Source of the DNA: Limnomonas spitsbergensis
Lineage: Eukaryota > Chlorophyta > Chlorophyceae > Chlamydomonadales
Direction: 5' to 3'
DNA: 64,000 nt
NCBI GenBank assembly: GCA_037349105.1
Contig: JAYJMM010000117.1
Location: 3,472,001-3,536,000, forward strand
Positions 63,421-64,000 of this stretch are shown in pieces. The translations under genes and the position numbers were made by a program. The notes under the pieces were generated by a model, which saw only the letters and a program-made list of their open reading frames with translations, did not search any database and was not told where the DNA came from. Positions within the stretch are counted from its first letter, which is position 1. The number at the start of each line of letters is the position of its first letter.

Positions 63421-63691
63421 CTTGCCATCCTGCCTGTAACTGCAAAGTAGCCAGCCAGGGGAGTAGGTGCATGGAAGGGTGCGATTAATGCAATTCAGTG
63501 TGCATCAAAACGAGGAACCGCTGGATTTTGGAATAATATCATGGACATGATTTGGCAGGATGATACAGGGACGAGCCAGGAAAGTAAAAGATCAGGGCCT
63601 GTGACATCCATATCAGCAAAATAAGGGTGACCCCAGATCTGCCCTAGATCAGGCATCCAAAGTTCCAAACGAACTACGATTACAGGGATTA

Positions 63692-63878
63692 GTTGTCCTG
63701 ACGATGTCAATAACGTTACATCTCTGGGCAAGCTCTAAGCTCGGCCGGTTGTCCTGAAGATGTAACACGTCAACGACATTACACCTCTGGGCCCTGCTCA
63801 AAAAGGCTCGGCCGCGTGGGCGCCTAACTGTCCAGTTGGAAGAAAAGAAACTTAAGGCAAGAGGGAGATGTAACACGT
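63692..63878 (-). mobile_element. Two adjacent LINE-tail insertions, each with its own TSD
   Basis: Insert B is 63708-63747 (40 bp, GCTCGGCCG subtype) with a 16-bp duplication GTTGTCCTGACGATGT/GTTGTCCTGAAGATGT (63692-63707, 63748-63763; one mismatch). Insert A is 63771-63865 (95 bp, AAAAAGGCT subtype) with AGATGTAACACGT at 63758-63770 and 63866-63878. The duplications overlap, so the two inserts hit nearly the same target at different times. Confidence 0.92.
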
Positions 63879-64000
63879 GTACCATCTAGGTGCTGTCTAG
63901 GGCCGGTAGCAGTCTCGTATATCAGAAAAACAGCAAAGGGTACCCGCAAGAATACAGCAATAATACCCCAGTAATTACTTTAGCTTGATTGTCAAGGCAA

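Overview
This window is nuclear DNA from a photosynthetic eukaryote, most likely a green alga. The evidence is a plastid Mg-chelatase subunit D, a plastidial omega-6 desaturase, a separate plant-type ATP-citrate lyase A subunit, a plant-type mitochondrial dehydrogenase kinase, intron-rich genes with GT-AG splice sites, and abundant minisatellites, LINEs and SINEs. I cannot name the species; a repeat-rich prasinophyte-like alga is only a guess. Long open frames inside the minisatellites are artefacts of repetition and are not annotated as genes.

Six gene models were assembled by hand from exons. In five of them every intron phase closes from ATG to stop. From left to right: (1) 1-3080, two satellite arrays. 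(2) 3637-4806 (+), the last exons of an ATG16-type WD40 protein. (3) 6853-17076 (-), pyruvate dehydrogenase kinase, 11 exons, 398 aa. (4) 17765-23798 (+), ATP-citrate lyase subunit A, 10 exons, 430 aa, head-to-head with the kinase. (5) 24874-28718 (-), FAD6-type desaturase, 11 exons, 426 aa. (6) 29-35 kb, a transposon-rich stretch with a decayed LINE. (7) 35383-37309 (-), an unidentified 347-aa protein starting MGCGAS. (8) 37.5-45 kb, a Harbinger-like MITE, satellites and SINEs. (9) 45475-46819 (+), VDAC porin, 3 exons, 274 aa. (10) 48148-62132 (+), Mg-chelatase subunit ChlD, 17 exons, 771 aa. (11) 62.1-64 kb, nested LINE-tail insertions.

The outstanding feature is how the introns are built. 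In the ChlD, PDK, ACLA, VDAC and ATG16 genes, many introns contain tandem copies of the adjoining exon-intron junction: the last 10-40 nt of an exon plus its GT donor, or the polypyrimidine tract plus AG and sometimes the first exon bases. Arrays reach about 13 donors (ChlD 55085-55850) and about 23 acceptors (ChlD 56200-57181). FAD6 and the 347-aa gene show none. This points to intron growth by local duplication of splice junctions and gives rows of decoy splice sites. In ACLA the 42-bp period keeps frame, so each decoy donor would add a multiple of codons.

A second theme is a LINE family whose 3' tail recurs throughout the window. Several inserts are only about 40 bp, have clear target-site duplications and are truncated at the same base. 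A tRNA-headed SINE family ends in the same tail.

Functionally, PDK and ACLA sit on opposite sides of acetyl-CoA supply: mitochondrial pyruvate dehydrogenase control versus cytosolic acetyl-CoA synthesis. They share a 688-bp intergenic region, with a fatty acid desaturase as the next gene.
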